A stretch of DNA of 53,240 nt from G020348185 sp964525045 (GTDB lineage Bacteria; Nitrospirota; Nitrospiria; Nitrospirales; UBA8639): positions 1 to 53,240 of the forward strand of contig CAZGFD010000026.1 in assembly GCA_964525045.1 (NCBI GenBank). Direction: 5' to 3'. The notes under the pieces were generated by a model that was given only the letters and a program-made list of their open reading frames with translations, did no database searches and was not told the DNA's origin. This document shows positions 24,768-33,088 of the stretch, piece after piece; position 1 is the stretch's first letter, and each line of letters opens with the position of its first letter. The position numbers and the translations under genes are program-made.

Positions 24768-27491
24768 TTACTTTGCTAATTTAAGCACTTCCTCTTGAAT
24801 AAAATGTGTTGCGGCTTCATAAGAATCCACTTCTTTCTGATTCCAACCCTCGATTTGATTCGCAGTGATGGTAAACGACTTTCCAATTTTCAGGGAAACG
24901 GGGTGACGGTGGGGCCACCGTGCGCCAACGGGCAACACCTGATACGTCCCTTCGATCCAGGCTGGAACGACGGGTACCTTCAATTCACAGGCTAAAATTC
25001 CCACGCCTTTCCGGAATTCAAGAACACGGCCGTCTAGACTTCGTTCGCCCTCTGGAAAAATCAGAAGACCTTTTCCCTGCCCGAGACCCGTTGCCGAGGT
25101 TTGTAACGCGGTCACGAGGGATGAATCCGGGCCGATTGGGATGACATGCCCGATCCAGGCAAAAAAGCGGCCTAACCACCCACGAAAATAGGGCTCCCAG
25201 CCAAACGTAAATGTTCGGTCGAACACGGCCGGGGGAAGGGAAATTAATATAATAAATGGATCGATGTGGCTCACATGGTTGGAGGCCAACACAAACGGTC
25301 CTTGTTGCGGGAGATGGTCAAGCCCTTTGACTTCAAGGAGAAAAAATACGCGGCAGATTATCCGTAAAATTTTCCGGGTCACCGATTCAATCGACCTTTG
25401 CCAAACGGAGGGATTTTGAAGCAGACGGGTGGTCTTTCTCGATGGGGGAGGAGCCCCGAGAAGTTTCTCCCACGACTGCACCCTAGGGACTGTCCCTTTC
25501 GCTGGCTCCGTAGTGGATTCCTTGATTTTTTCAATCAGGTCTTTCACTGTAATAACTTCCGATACAATTGAATCGGGTAGTGACCCGAACTGTTGTTCCA
25601 AGGAGGCAAGGACTTCAACTCGCCGTAACGAATCCAATCCCAAATCGAGATCAAGGTGATCTTCTAACCGAATCGGCTTGGTTTTTGGGAGAAAGGTCTT
25701 CAACGTGGTGACCACCCTCCGGTCTGTTTCGGTGGACAAGCCCTCTTGTTCCATTGCCGAAGTCCCAATCTTTTCCCCTTCATGGTCTGGTTCTTTTTCA
25801 AGTAAGGCGAGGACCTTATGCCTTTTGATCTTGCCGAGACGTGTTCGCGGGAGCGGCTCCTTCACCAGGGAGATGCCGGTAATTCGTTTATAGGGTGGCA
25901 GCGTCATGCCGATCCGGGTGAGCTCATATTTGAGATGCTGAGGGACATCGAGAAGTTTTTGAGTTTTTAAAAATTCAAAGTCGGGGAGGATAATGGCATG
26001 AATGCCTTCGCGTCCCTCTTCGATGAGGTCTCCACTCATCAAACAGATTTCCGCAATGGCTGGGCTGATTTGATAGTCTTTCTCGAGTTCTTCAGGGTAA
26101 ATATTTTTTCCGCCTGCCGTCACAATCACTTCTTTGCTTCGTCCGGTCAAGAACAGGTACCCCTCCCGGTCGACATAGCCCAAATCACCAGTGTGAAACC
26201 ATCCATCACGAATGGCCACGCCGGTTGCCTCAGGATCGTGGTCGTAGCCTGCCATCACGTTGGGACCACTGACGACGATTTCACCTATTCCCCCGGCATC
26301 AGGATTGGCAATTCGTACGGTGACACCCGGAAGCGGAACTCCAACCGAAGGAAGCTTGGGTTTATTCAATGGGGTAAAGGTCACCACGGGTGAGGTCTCG
26401 GTCAACCCATAGCCTTGGAGAATAGTGAAACCTAATCTCTCGAAATCCATTGCGACTTCAGGTTCCAGTTTTGCGCCTCCACTACATAAGAGGCGCAAGG
26501 AACCACCAAATCGCTGGTGGATCCCCTTGAAGAAGAACCTGCCCAGGTTCCACCCCGTCTGTCTGCGGAAGAATCCTGATACAGCCAGAAACACATTAAT
26601 CAGCATTCTGAGGAACGGAGCCTTTCGAGATATCTGATCAAATACGGCCCGCCGAATCATGGCAAACACCTGAGGCACTCCCACTAACATCGTGATCTGG
26701 GTTTCTTGAACGCACTGAACAAGGTCAGGTCCCTTCAGGCTCTGGAGTAACGTCACTCTGGCACCCATGAGCAAGGGAACCAGACACGCAATCATGAAGG
26801 GATAGGCATGGTGCAAAGGAAGCATGAGGAGAAAATTATCATGACGAGACGCCAGTCCCGAATTCACCATAGCCCGGGCATTGGAAAGCAGGTTACGGTG
26901 AGTGAGGGCCACCCCTTTTGGCTTCCCGGTTGTCCCTGAAGTATAGAGCAGGGAGGCTATATCCTCAGGAACAATGTGAACGGGTGGCAGACTCTCTTCC
27001 ATTCCTTGAGTGACCAGTTCCTCGTAGACGAGTTCTTCCGTGCCTGTTCTTGAATCTAAAGTGATCAAGCGAGTAGGGGGGGGCAGGGATCTGAAAAGAT
27101 GCCTGGTCTGGTCACTGGCGACCACCATGTGGCTTCCTGACTGTTCAAGGAGGGACAAAATTTCTTTCTCGGTCAATTGAATGTCAAGAGGAAGGGCTGT
27201 CCCTCCGGCTGTGACGATGCCAAGGTAGGTTATCACCCACTCCGGACGGTTTTCGCTGACAATGGCCACGCGACTTCCCCGTTGTATTCCTTGTTGAATG
27301 AAGGCGATGGCAAGACTCCGGACCTGTTGAGACATTTGAGTATAGGTGTACCTCTGGTAATGCATTTCCACCTTCATTTGCATGGCAATCCGGTCGGTCG
27401 CAGTCCCGCAGATTACTTCAAAAGCTCCAGAAATGGTTTGAGACATATGGCCGAGGTTACTTTGAGTCATGCCGCGGTTACTTTGAGTCAT
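24768..27491 (-). CDS. Acyl-AMP ligase / ACP / PlsC acyltransferase fusion
   Basis: A 907-residue three-part enzyme. Part one is an adenylate-forming ligase (about 20-570) with LLYTSGTTGKPKG, GYGLTETSPV, FHTGDLGYVDREGYLFLTGR and the catalytic Lys region GKIKRHK. Part two is an acyl-carrier domain (about 595-670) with DLGLDSL, whose Ser would carry phosphopantetheine. Part three is a PlsC-type acyltransferase (about 700-907) with NHVSHIDPF (HX4D), FPEGERS and PVVPAWIEGT. This suggests activation of a free fatty acid, holding it on the built-in carrier, and transfer to a lysophospholipid. The domain order is reversed relative to E. coli Aas. The first 42 bases are a 21-base tandem duplication, so ATGs at 27491, 27470 or 27446 are all possible starts. 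None has a strong ribosome-binding site. Confidence 0.88.
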   Translation of the reverse strand: MTQSNRGMTQSNLGHMSQTISGAFEVICGTATDRIAMQMKVEMHYQRYTYTQMSQQVRSLAIAFIQQGIQRGSRVAIVSENRPEWVITYLGIVTAGGTALPLDIQLTEKEILSLLEQSGSHMVVASDQTRHLFRSLPPPTRLITLDSRTGTEELVYEELVTQGMEESLPPVHIVPEDIASLLYTSGTTGKPKGVALTHRNLLSNARAMVNSGLASRHDNFLLMLPLHHAYPFMIACLVPLLMGARVTLLQSLKGPDLVQCVQETQITMLVGVPQVFAMIRRAVFDQISRKAPFLRMLINVFLAVSGFFRRQTGWNLGRFFFKGIHQRFGGSLRLLCSGGAKLEPEVAMDFERLGFTILQGYGLTETSPVVTFTPLNKPKLPSVGVPLPGVTVRIANPDAGGIGEIVVSGPNVMAGYDHDPEATGVAIRDGWFHTGDLGYVDREGYLFLTGRSKEVIVTAGGKNIYPEELEKDYQISPAIAEICLMSGDLIEEGREGIHAIILPDFEFLKTQKLLDVPQHLKYELTRIGMTLPPYKRITGISLVKEPLPRTRLGKIKRHKVLALLEKEPDHEGEKIGTSAMEQEGLSTETDRRVVTTLKTFLPKTKPIRLEDHLDLDLGLDSLRRVEVLASLEQQFGSLPDSIVSEVITVKDLIEKIKESTTEPAKGTVPRVQSWEKLLGAPPPSRKTTRLLQNPSVWQRSIESVTRKILRIICRVFFLLEVKGLDHLPQQGPFVLASNHVSHIDPFIILISLPPAVFDRTFTFGWEPYFRGWLGRFFAWIGHVIPIGPDSSLVTALQTSATGLGQGKGLLIFPEGERSLDGRVLEFRKGVGILACELKVPVVPAWIEGTYQVLPVGARWPHRHPVSLKIGKSFTITANQIEGWNQKEVDSYEAATHFIQEEVLKLAK
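27449..27491 (-). repeat. 21-base tandem duplication containing the start codon
   Basis: The unit CCGCGGCATGACTCAAAGTAA occurs twice in tandem on the minus strand and begins to decay in a third copy. It encodes the peptide repeat MTQSNRG/MTQSNLG and duplicates the initiation codon. Confidence 0.85.
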
Positions 27492-27855
27492 GCCGCGGTC
27501 TCATCGGTTTTCAGTTCGGCTCATTTCATCAAATGACATCTACCCAAAATCAATGCCAAAACGAAAACATATAGGCGATTCGAGAAGGCTTGTGTGTTCA
27601 ATGATCGTGGGAAACAACTACCATGTGGCAAATTCCCAAATCTAGCGATAATAAAGTGTGATTTCGTGCCCCGTCCATCTGTCCAATGTATGTGATTGAA
27701 CCACTTCCAGTGTACGGCGTTTTCAAGAATGAAGGAAAAGAATTGCCCCAAATTTGATGGGAAGAAGCTATTTGCACATGACGTTTAAATTAGTTGGATG
27801 AACAAATTCGGAGTTAATATGAGGTTTGTTGGTTTTAACGTGAAAATGAAGGGGA
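27492..27855. other. Intergenic region, nothing recognised
   Basis: These 364 bases separate the ligase fusion from the cytochrome gene ending at 27856. Short open frames have no family features, and no strong hairpin or promoter was seen. Confidence 0.4.
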
Positions 27856-28230
27856 TCACTGTCCAAGGGTTCGGACATACGCGAGGATCATCGTGATCTC
27901 CGAATCTGACAAGGCCACCTTCCACATTCCCATTGCCGTATCGGGAATGCCATCGTGGATTTCATTCCAGAGCTCATCGTATGATTTCTTTTGAATGGCC
28001 GAAGAAGTAAGATCTGCGGGTGGGGGGTCAAGGAGAGTATACCCGTCTCCTTTCCCTTCTTGTCCATGGCACACGGCGCAATGAGTTTCGTACAGCGCTT
28101 TCCCTTTTGCCAAATCTACTTCTTCAGCCAAGGCGCTTTGGGTGAAGGACAAGAGGGATAAGAAAATGATACTCACCCAGAACACGGCATCCAACAAATT
28201 TTTGGCATGGGATTGGTTGGCCTTCTGCAT
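27856..28230 (-). CDS. Mono-haem c-type cytochrome
   Basis: A 124-residue protein taken from the ATG at 28230, which puts the signal peptide (LLDAVFWVSIIFLSLLSFTQSALAEE) near the N-terminus; the longer frame to 28308 overlaps the upstream gene. The haem site CAVCHG follows KALYETH at about residue 50, and the axial Met is probably in DTAMGMWKVALSD. The C-terminal helix ITMILAYVRTLG is typical of class I cytochromes (cytochrome_CBB3-like). It is one of three small cytochromes in the run 27856-30749. Its acceptor is not evident. Confidence 0.85.
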   Translation of the reverse strand: MQKANQSHAKNLLDAVFWVSIIFLSLLSFTQSALAEEVDLAKGKALYETHCAVCHGQEGKGDGYTLLDPPPADLTSSAIQKKSYDELWNEIHDGIPDTAMGMWKVALSDSEITMILAYVRTLGQ

Positions 28231-28261
28231 GACAAAAAATCTTTTCAAAAAGGGATGCGGG

Positions 28262-28447
28262 TTAATTCGACAGAAGGGTGTTGAGGGGGTCCGGCAGAAT
28301 GGCTCCACATTCTAGACAGACGCACATTTCCGTTTTTTTGCCCTTTTCGGTAGTTAAATGGTCCACTAACCGACCATGGGAACAGGGTTTATCACCATAA
28401 TTGGCTTTCCACAACTCTTGTAGACGCCCGGCCTCGTCTCGAGTCAT
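28262..28447 (-). CDS. Small zinc-ribbon-like protein
   Basis: A 61-residue cytoplasmic protein. The metal ligands look like PCSHGRLVDH and CVCLECGAI, a Cys/His pair plus CxxC. The start is set by the ribosome-binding site: GGAGG abuts the upstream ATG at 28456 but is nine bases from the ATG at 28447, so the latter is preferred. It probably shares a transcript with the cytochrome that follows. The family is not recognised; a DNA- or protein-binding role is possible. Confidence 0.65.
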   Translation of the reverse strand: MTRDEAGRLQELWKANYGDKPCSHGRLVDHLTTEKGKKTEMCVCLECGAILPDPLNTLLSN

Positions 28448-28728
28448 GAGACTCATCCTCCATGAAAAAAGTAAAAGTATCTGGGGTTACATCATGAATG
28501 CTCCCATAATGAATGTTCCCATTTGGAGTCATAGCAGGTTGCATCCCTAATGTACAATAATTTCGCCCAAAAGAGTAGTTAGCACCATTTCACTGTCAGA
28601 CAGAGCTACCGACTGTCTATGGGAAAAAAACAGGGTTAGGGAAATTTACTGTGAGCTGATGGCACAGAAGGACTCGCGACATTTTTTTCATCGAACCCTT
28701 GATATTAGGGAGACCTATCGACATGTCT

Positions 28729-28902
28729 TCAAACATTAGCGGAAGGGGATTCCCCTTTTACTGAGAGGCGGATGATAATTTGGCCGTCCGGGGTTCGGTG
28801 AATGCGACTGGTTATGACCGTGGGTTTGAAATCAAAATGCTGCTCCTCAAATATGCGCAGAAATTCTCCCAAAGCTCTTTGTTCTGATTTATCAACATCC
28901 AT
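28729..28902 (-). CDS. Small hypothetical protein, 57 residues
   Basis: A short frame, ATG at 28902 to TGA at 28729, encoding MDVDKSEQRALGEFLRIFEE, then a basic beta-like stretch (VITSRIHRTPDGQIIIRLSVKG). It has an even charge pattern and no long hydrophobic segment, so it is likely soluble. It starts 21 bases after the stop of the SpoIIAA-like gene, in the same frame, suggesting translational coupling. No strong Shine-Dalgarno is present. I do not recognise the family. Confidence 0.5.
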   Translation of the reverse strand: MDVDKSEQRALGEFLRIFEEQHFDFKPTVITSRIHRTPDGQIIIRLSVKGESPSANV

Positions 28903-28923
28903 CAAGCTTTGTTGTCTGTCAAT

Positions 28924-29280
28924 TTAGGATTTGACCCATCTCCATGCATCATTCAATTCTTGTGGGGAATAATATTTTACCTCAGTTTTGACTAATGGAT
29001 TAAAGACTTTTGTTAACCATTCAAGCCAGCTTTGATTTCCGACGATTGCCATTCGTTTGAAATCGCGAAGATGACGAATGCCGAATTGAAAGTCTTCCCA
29101 AAAAGCTTCGATTTCCATTCCATCAAACCTGGTCATATCGCAAAGCAAATTCAATGGTCCACATTCGTTGATGAGATTTTCGAAGTACGGAATCAGGACA
29201 CCATAATCGTCTTTAGTCAATTTCCCATCAACTTGTATCCCCACGGTGTTACCGGTACTGTCATCGAGCACTCGATACAT
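28924..29280 (-). CDS. SpoIIAA-like (STAS/CRAL-TRIO-fold) protein
   Basis: A 118-residue soluble protein. The ATG at 29280 has GGAAGGAG seven bases upstream, which rules out the longer frame to 29355. YRVLDDSTGNTVGIQVDGKLTKDDY, a central LNLLCDMTRFDGME, then FGIRHLRDFKRMAIVGNQSW and a C-terminal FNPLVKTEVKYYSPQELNDAWRWV match the SpoIIAA-like family. Its members have an anti-sigma-antagonist fold but often unknown roles. It lies between the cytochrome gene at 29304 and the small gene at 28729. Confidence 0.82.
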   Translation of the reverse strand: MYRVLDDSTGNTVGIQVDGKLTKDDYGVLIPYFENLINECGPLNLLCDMTRFDGMEIEAFWEDFQFGIRHLRDFKRMAIVGNQSWLEWLTKVFNPLVKTEVKYYSPQELNDAWRWVKS

Positions 29281-29303
29281 GCCGATTCTCCTTCCGCAGG
29301 ATG

Positions 29304-29840
29304 TTAATCGGATTCCATCATACCTTGTCCTCCCCGGCATCCCATCCCTTTGCATTGATCCATTGGCCCCATTCCTCTATGGCGCCTCATTCCCCCGCGG
29401 CCTCGTCCACCGGAAAAACTGCGCTCATATTGGATGACTGTCCAGATTTCTTCATCCGAAAGAAGCCCTCCGAAAGGAATCATCCCCGTCCCTTCTATCC
29501 CGTTTTTTATAACCCAAAAGATTTCGCCTTCGCTTCGATGATGCCACATGCCACGGTGACGAAAATTCCGGGGGGAGGGGTTCAAGGTGGAACCCCCGGG
29601 ACCGTCTCCGCGGCCCTTCATACCATGACAATTGAAGCAGGTTCCCTTGCCCTCATAAATCACTTTCCCTTTAGCCACGACCTCAGCAGATTCGGGCAAA
29701 GGACTTCGCAATGCCCGTGCTTCCTCGAGCTGGTCTGCGGGTACCCTTGGTTCCATAATATGGCGCTCAGCGGCAGGGATTGGCTGAAGATAGGTCAAAA
29801 GGATAATCGGTATCGCGAGATAAGCAGATTGAAGATTCAT
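29304..29840 (-). CDS. Mono-haem c-type cytochrome with Gly/Arg/Met-rich tail
   Basis: A 178-residue exported protein. The ATG at 29840 follows GGAGGAGGG closely. A signal peptide (YLAIPIILLTYLQPIPAAE) is followed by the haem motif CFNCHG near residue 70 and GIEGTGMIPFGG, the likely axial Met. WTVIQYERSF ends the cytochrome fold. An unusual tail rich in Gly, Arg, Met and Cys follows (GGRGRGGMRRHRGMGPMDQ, then CKGMGCRGGQGMM), which could bind metal or contact anionic partners. Its KALYEGK/KVIYEGK-type pre-haem region resembles the cytochrome at 30285, suggesting a paralogous pair. Confidence 0.85.
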   Translation of the reverse strand: MNLQSAYLAIPIILLTYLQPIPAAERHIMEPRVPADQLEEARALRSPLPESAEVVAKGKVIYEGKGTCFNCHGMKGRGDGPGGSTLNPSPRNFRHRGMWHHRSEGEIFWVIKNGIEGTGMIPFGGLLSDEEIWTVIQYERSFSGGRGRGGMRRHRGMGPMDQCKGMGCRGGQGMMESD

Positions 29841-29862
29841 CGCCCTCCTCCGCATTTTTAAT

Positions 29863-30222
29863 TTAAAATGAAACATTCCGGTCCAACTCCGTGACCGCCT
29901 GAATGTAGTCCGGCATACCTTTGATGGTTGCTCCCGTCAAAAGATCTTTTTCCTGGATTTGCCGAGCGACCGCACATGCTCCGCATACCCAAATGGGAAT
30001 ATGAGCCGCCTGAACGGCTGTCACCAGCTCTTTGAGAGGAGTCAGATTGACCCCGTTCACATGATCAGCCGTGCCTTTTCGCCCTAATGTCACGGCTTCA
30101 TTCCATAACCACAAAACTACATTGTGACCTTGCTCTTTGGCGGTCTTGGCTGCCATGAAAGGGAGGGTCGCCAATGTCGGATCGTCAGTTCCTCGACTAC
30201 CTGATATGATAATTGTTGCCAT
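29863..30222 (-). CDS. DsrE-like family protein
   Basis: A 119-residue cytoplasmic protein with the DsrE/DsrF-like fold: IIISGSRGTDDPTLATLPFMAAKTAKEQGHNVVLWLWNEAV is the beta-alpha-beta core. PIWVCGACAVARQI carries the Cys pair at the position where sulfur-relay proteins have their active cysteine. The family includes sulfurtransferases and proteins of unknown role. It is placed between two cytochrome c genes, only 22 bases from the next, so co-transcription is likely. Sulfur relay or a redox role is inferred only. Confidence 0.85.
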   Translation of the reverse strand: MATIIISGSRGTDDPTLATLPFMAAKTAKEQGHNVVLWLWNEAVTLGRKGTADHVNGVNLTPLKELVTAVQAAHIPIWVCGACAVARQIQEKDLLTGATIKGMPDYIQAVTELDRNVSF

Positions 30223-30284
30223 AATGCCTCTCTCCTCATCTTTTGATTCCCAATATGTATTACTTTATTCAAAAAATCGGCACG

Positions 30285-30749
30285 CTATGATTTTCCAAAA
30301 GATCGGATATAGGTCACAATTTGCCATGCCTCTTCCTCAGTCAAATAGAGCGGGAGGTAAGGCGCCATGTCGGTCCCATGACTGCCATGTTTCAGAATCC
30401 AAAAGAGCTCTCCGTCCGTCCGTGCAGCTTGCCAGGCGCCATCCCCAAAATTTCGTGGAAATGGGGTGCCGACATGAGGAGTTCTGACATCTGGTCGTGT
30501 CCCAGTTCCATCTAGCCCGTGGCAGGCTGAACAATACGCCTTGCCTTCATACAGGGCTTTCCCATGCGCGACAAATTCTGGTGTGACAATATGGGGATTC
30601 TGAAGAGATTGAGCCTTTGAAAGTTGGTCGGGAGACAACCGAGGGTTCACCTCAACGCCTTGTTCGGAAAATCCAGATCCTGCTCCCAGCCAAAGGAGCG
30701 CAATAATTGGTAGGAATACTCGCCATGACCAAATTACCGGTGACCGCAT
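30285..30749 (-). CDS. Mono-haem c-type cytochrome
   Basis: A 154-residue exported protein with signal peptide (VFLPIIALLWLGAGSGFSEQ). The haem motif CSACHG follows GKALYEGKAY, and the axial Met is probably in HGTDMAPYLPLYLTEEEAW. The helix WQIVTYIRSFG closes the fold. RLSPDQLSKAQSLQNP before the haem resembles VPADQLEEARALRSP in the cytochrome at 29304, so the two are paralogs. It is the first gene of the minus-strand run that continues with the DsrE-like protein. Confidence 0.87.
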   Translation of the reverse strand: MRSPVIWSWRVFLPIIALLWLGAGSGFSEQGVEVNPRLSPDQLSKAQSLQNPHIVTPEFVAHGKALYEGKAYCSACHGLDGTGTRPDVRTPHVGTPFPRNFGDGAWQAARTDGELFWILKHGSHGTDMAPYLPLYLTEEEAWQIVTYIRSFGKS

Positions 30750-31002
30750 AAATCAATCCCCCTCCTATTTTTCGTAATCCGCCATCTGTGAAGAAATCGT
30801 GAGCTAGTAAATCCTTCACCCCTTCCTATTCGAGGGGTGAGAGTACCTACGATTTTATCAAGAACAATGCCACTGAACCGATTCAATCAATTTTCTAAGA
30901 AAAATGCCCATTGGCCGTTTTTAAAGGGATAGAAATGAGGCAATTGGCTACACCAGTTCAAGAACTGATGTCCAGTAATGACTCAGGTATTAATTTAAAA
31001 AG

Positions 31003-31218
31003 TTGGATGTTCATGACCTTACCTTAATCTTCACTCCAATTATCGTGGGGATATTAGTCATTCGTGAACTTGGACTCCCACTCGGGTGGATAATGCTGGC
31101 TGTATGTTTCTTTTACCTTTTTCTGGCGAGAATCTTTGTTATCGCGGTGCTAGGAAATTTGATTTTCGATCGCCTGGGGAAGGCACGTCACGATGAATTG
31201 GCAAATGCTATCGGGTGA
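31003..31218 (+). CDS. Small membrane protein, 71 residues
   Basis: TTG is the only reasonable start. The protein has two hydrophobic segments (LIFTPIIVGILVI and WIMLAVCFFYLFLARIFVIAVLGNLIF) and a polar tail with DRLGKARHDELANAIG. It is the first of three closely packed small membrane-protein genes (31003-31640), 3 bases before the next. The family is not recognised. Confidence 0.55.
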   Translation: MDVHDLTLIFTPIIVGILVIRELGLPLGWIMLAVCFFYLFLARIFVIAVLGNLIFDRLGKARHDELANAIG

Positions 31219-31221
31219 ATA

Positions 31222-31428
31222 GTGTATTCTTCTATGACCCTCCTTCTTTTTCTTGGGACTATTGTCACCTTCTTGGCCATCCTCTTTGGTTTGGGAGTAT
31301 TGCTAATGACCAAAAAGAAGTATACTTTGCGTCAAAAGATCAGAGGAGGATTTGAAGAGACGTATTCCGTCAAGGATCTATTCGTATACCATGGGGGACC
31401 CGGCCAATTTGTTTTTTTGTTAGTTTAA
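31222..31428 (+). CDS. Small membrane protein, 64-68 residues
   Basis: The frame can start at GTG 31222 or ATG 31234. One strong N-terminal helix (LLLFLGTIVTFLAILFGLGVLLM) is followed by a basic stretch (TKKKYTLRQKIRGGFEE) that would face the cytoplasm. A C-terminal hydrophobic end (GQFVFLLV) follows. Its TAA shares one base with the ATG of the next gene (TAATG), which indicates translational coupling. Function is unknown. Confidence 0.55.
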   Translation: MYSSMTLLLFLGTIVTFLAILFGLGVLLMTKKKYTLRQKIRGGFEETYSVKDLFVYHGGPGQFVFLLV

Positions 31429-31640
31429 TGCCTGCAACCATTTTTGTGGTGATTGGGTATTTTGTCCTGTATTTTTCCACCAAGGTCCAGGGAGCCGTTC
31501 ACAGAATCGGTCGGGGGTTGGCGCTTTGGATTTTTTTTATGGCCTTATTTTTTCCAATGATTGGGGCCTATGTGACCTTGTCCGGCCAATGCCCAATAGT
31601 GGAAATGATTGAGGAAATGGAGCGCCTCAATGATCAATAA
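31428..31640 (+). CDS. Small membrane protein, 70 residues
   Basis: Two hydrophobic segments (TIFVVIGYFVLYF and GLALWIFFMALFFPMIGAYVTL) and an acidic tail (CPIVEMIEEMERLNDQ). It overlaps the previous stop codon by one base and ends about 20 bases before the arsM reading frame. The three together may form one small membrane complex, but no known family could be assigned. Confidence 0.55.
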   Translation: MPATIFVVIGYFVLYFSTKVQGAVHRIGRGLALWIFFMALFFPMIGAYVTLSGQCPIVEMIEEMERLNDQ

Positions 31641-31660
31641 CCTTAGGTTTGGTCCATAAA

Positions 31661-32491
31661 ATGGAAGAAGATGAAATTAAAGTATAACTTGAAGAAAGCT
31701 ATGCCAAGATAGCCACAGAAAAAGGCGGTTGCGGCCCACCAGGTGACAAGAGAGAAGGAGAAAAAAGGCATGTAGAAAATTTCAGCATGACAATAGGGTA
31801 TTCACTCGATGATCTTCATGCAGGGCCTGAGGGAATCAATCTTGGTCTTGAGTGTGGGAGTCCCGTTGCTCTGGCTTCCTTGCTGGAGGGGGAGGTGGTC
31901 GTTGATCTCGGATTGGGGACTGGTTTTGATTGTTTTCTTGCCGTGCAAAAAATTGGATCGCCAGGAAAAATCATTGGTGTGGATATGACCCTCGAGGTGG
32001 TGAATAGAGCGAGAAGAAGTGCGGAAGAGGGAGGCTATGGTAATGTAGAATTTCGGTTAGGTGAAATTGAAAATCTGCCTCTTGCTGATAATTCCATTAA
32101 TGTTGTTACTTCAAACTGCGTAATCAATCTGGCACAAGATAAGACCAAGGTCTTTCAGGAGGGATTCCGGGCTCTGAGACCAGGAGGCCCCATGATGATT
32201 TCCGACATCGTCCTGACTCGAGAGCTTCCCATGTTTATAAGAGAGTCCGTTGAAGGCTATCATGCCTGTATGTCTGGAGCCATGATCAAGGATGAATATT
32301 TGGACTGCATCGAACTGGCGGGATTCCAAGAAATAAAAGTTCTCGATCAGATCCCATTGCCATTTGACTTGTGGATCAATGATCCCACGGCGAAGGTTAT
32401 CCTTCAGGAGGCGGAGATTGACCCGACGGAGACAAAAAAGATGTCAGACACCATCGTCCATCTGAAGGTCCAGGCTTACAAAAGGAGGTAG
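31661..32491 (+). pseudogene. arsM: arsM-type arsenite methyltransferase with early in-frame stop
   Basis: The frame from ATG 31661 reads MEEDEIKV, then TAA at 31685-31687, and continues LEESYAKIATEKGGCGPPGD to the end at 32491. The part after the stop aligns with ArsM enzymes, which methylate arsenite with S-adenosylmethionine. NLGLECGSPVALASL is the family signature, VVDLGLGTGFDCFLA the SAM-binding loop, GVDMTLEVV motif II, and SNCVINL and HACMSGAM carry conserved cysteines. Without the stop the gene would be normal in length. A start at ATG 31787 gives 234 residues but loses the N-terminal GGCG segment and has no good ribosome-binding site. It is therefore probably inactive or recently broken, although a truncated enzyme or a sequencing error cannot be excluded. 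Confidence 0.75.
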
Positions 32492-32529
32492 GACGCCATA
32501 TATCCCTTTTGATGCCTTTGTTAAAATAC

Positions 32530-32970
32530 TCAGATTTGAAAAGGAGAGACTTCAGATGCTTTTGATTCGTGTTCCTTGTAGTACTTGAGACATGCCGACT
32601 CCCGGCCACTGACAATTCGACGACCTTCAAGTATTCCCCACTCAGCCGTGATACCGGTGCACTGCGAATCCTTCTGTCCGTCATCCCACTAGAGAACCAC
32701 CCAGTTGTGGGTTATTCCTTTTTTGTGAGCGCGGGCCGTATTGGAATATAAAGTGGTGAAATGATGTTTGCCACGTTGAGTGTGTAAGACTGGCAGCCAG
32801 GCCTCACCGTATGGATTAAACCGTCGTGGGGCGAACTGATGGAGTTTGCCGGCGACGGCTTTTTCCCCTGGCACTCCCAACGCGTGCTGCAATTGCTCTG
32901 TTACGTTCGGGGATAATCATGACCGGAAAATCGTCCGGCAAGAATGAATAGCGAACTTGAACTTAATAGG
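32530..32970 (-). pseudogene. Frameshifted remnant of a conserved gene
   Basis: Protein-like text runs down the minus strand but changes frame. About 32970-32910 reads YSFLPDDFPVMIIPE. The next frame reads QLQHALGVPGEKAVAGKLHQ, then FAPRRFNPYGEAWLPVLHTQ, then FTTLYSNTARAHKKGITHNW, ending in a stop near 32692. A third frame reads DDGQKDSQCTGITAEWGILE, then GRRIVSGRESACLKYYKEHE, to the stop at 32530. From memory these pieces resemble the C-terminal part of a family sometimes annotated with DNA polymerase X/helix-hairpin-helix proteins, but the name is uncertain. At least two frameshifts and no intact start make it a decayed gene. Confidence 0.6.
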
Positions 32971-33088
32971 AAATCGATGAAATTGGCAGAGGGCGTGATT
33001 TTACCGGGTGCCTGACGGATGTGGGCACATAAAGTCGGAAACCTGAAATTTGCGATGCAAGAAATGAAAGGAGGAAACCTGTCAACGT

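Noticed and set aside
27521..27751. 76-codon minus-strand frame in the gap after the ligase fusion
   Set aside because: No ribosome-binding site, no domain, uneven composition.
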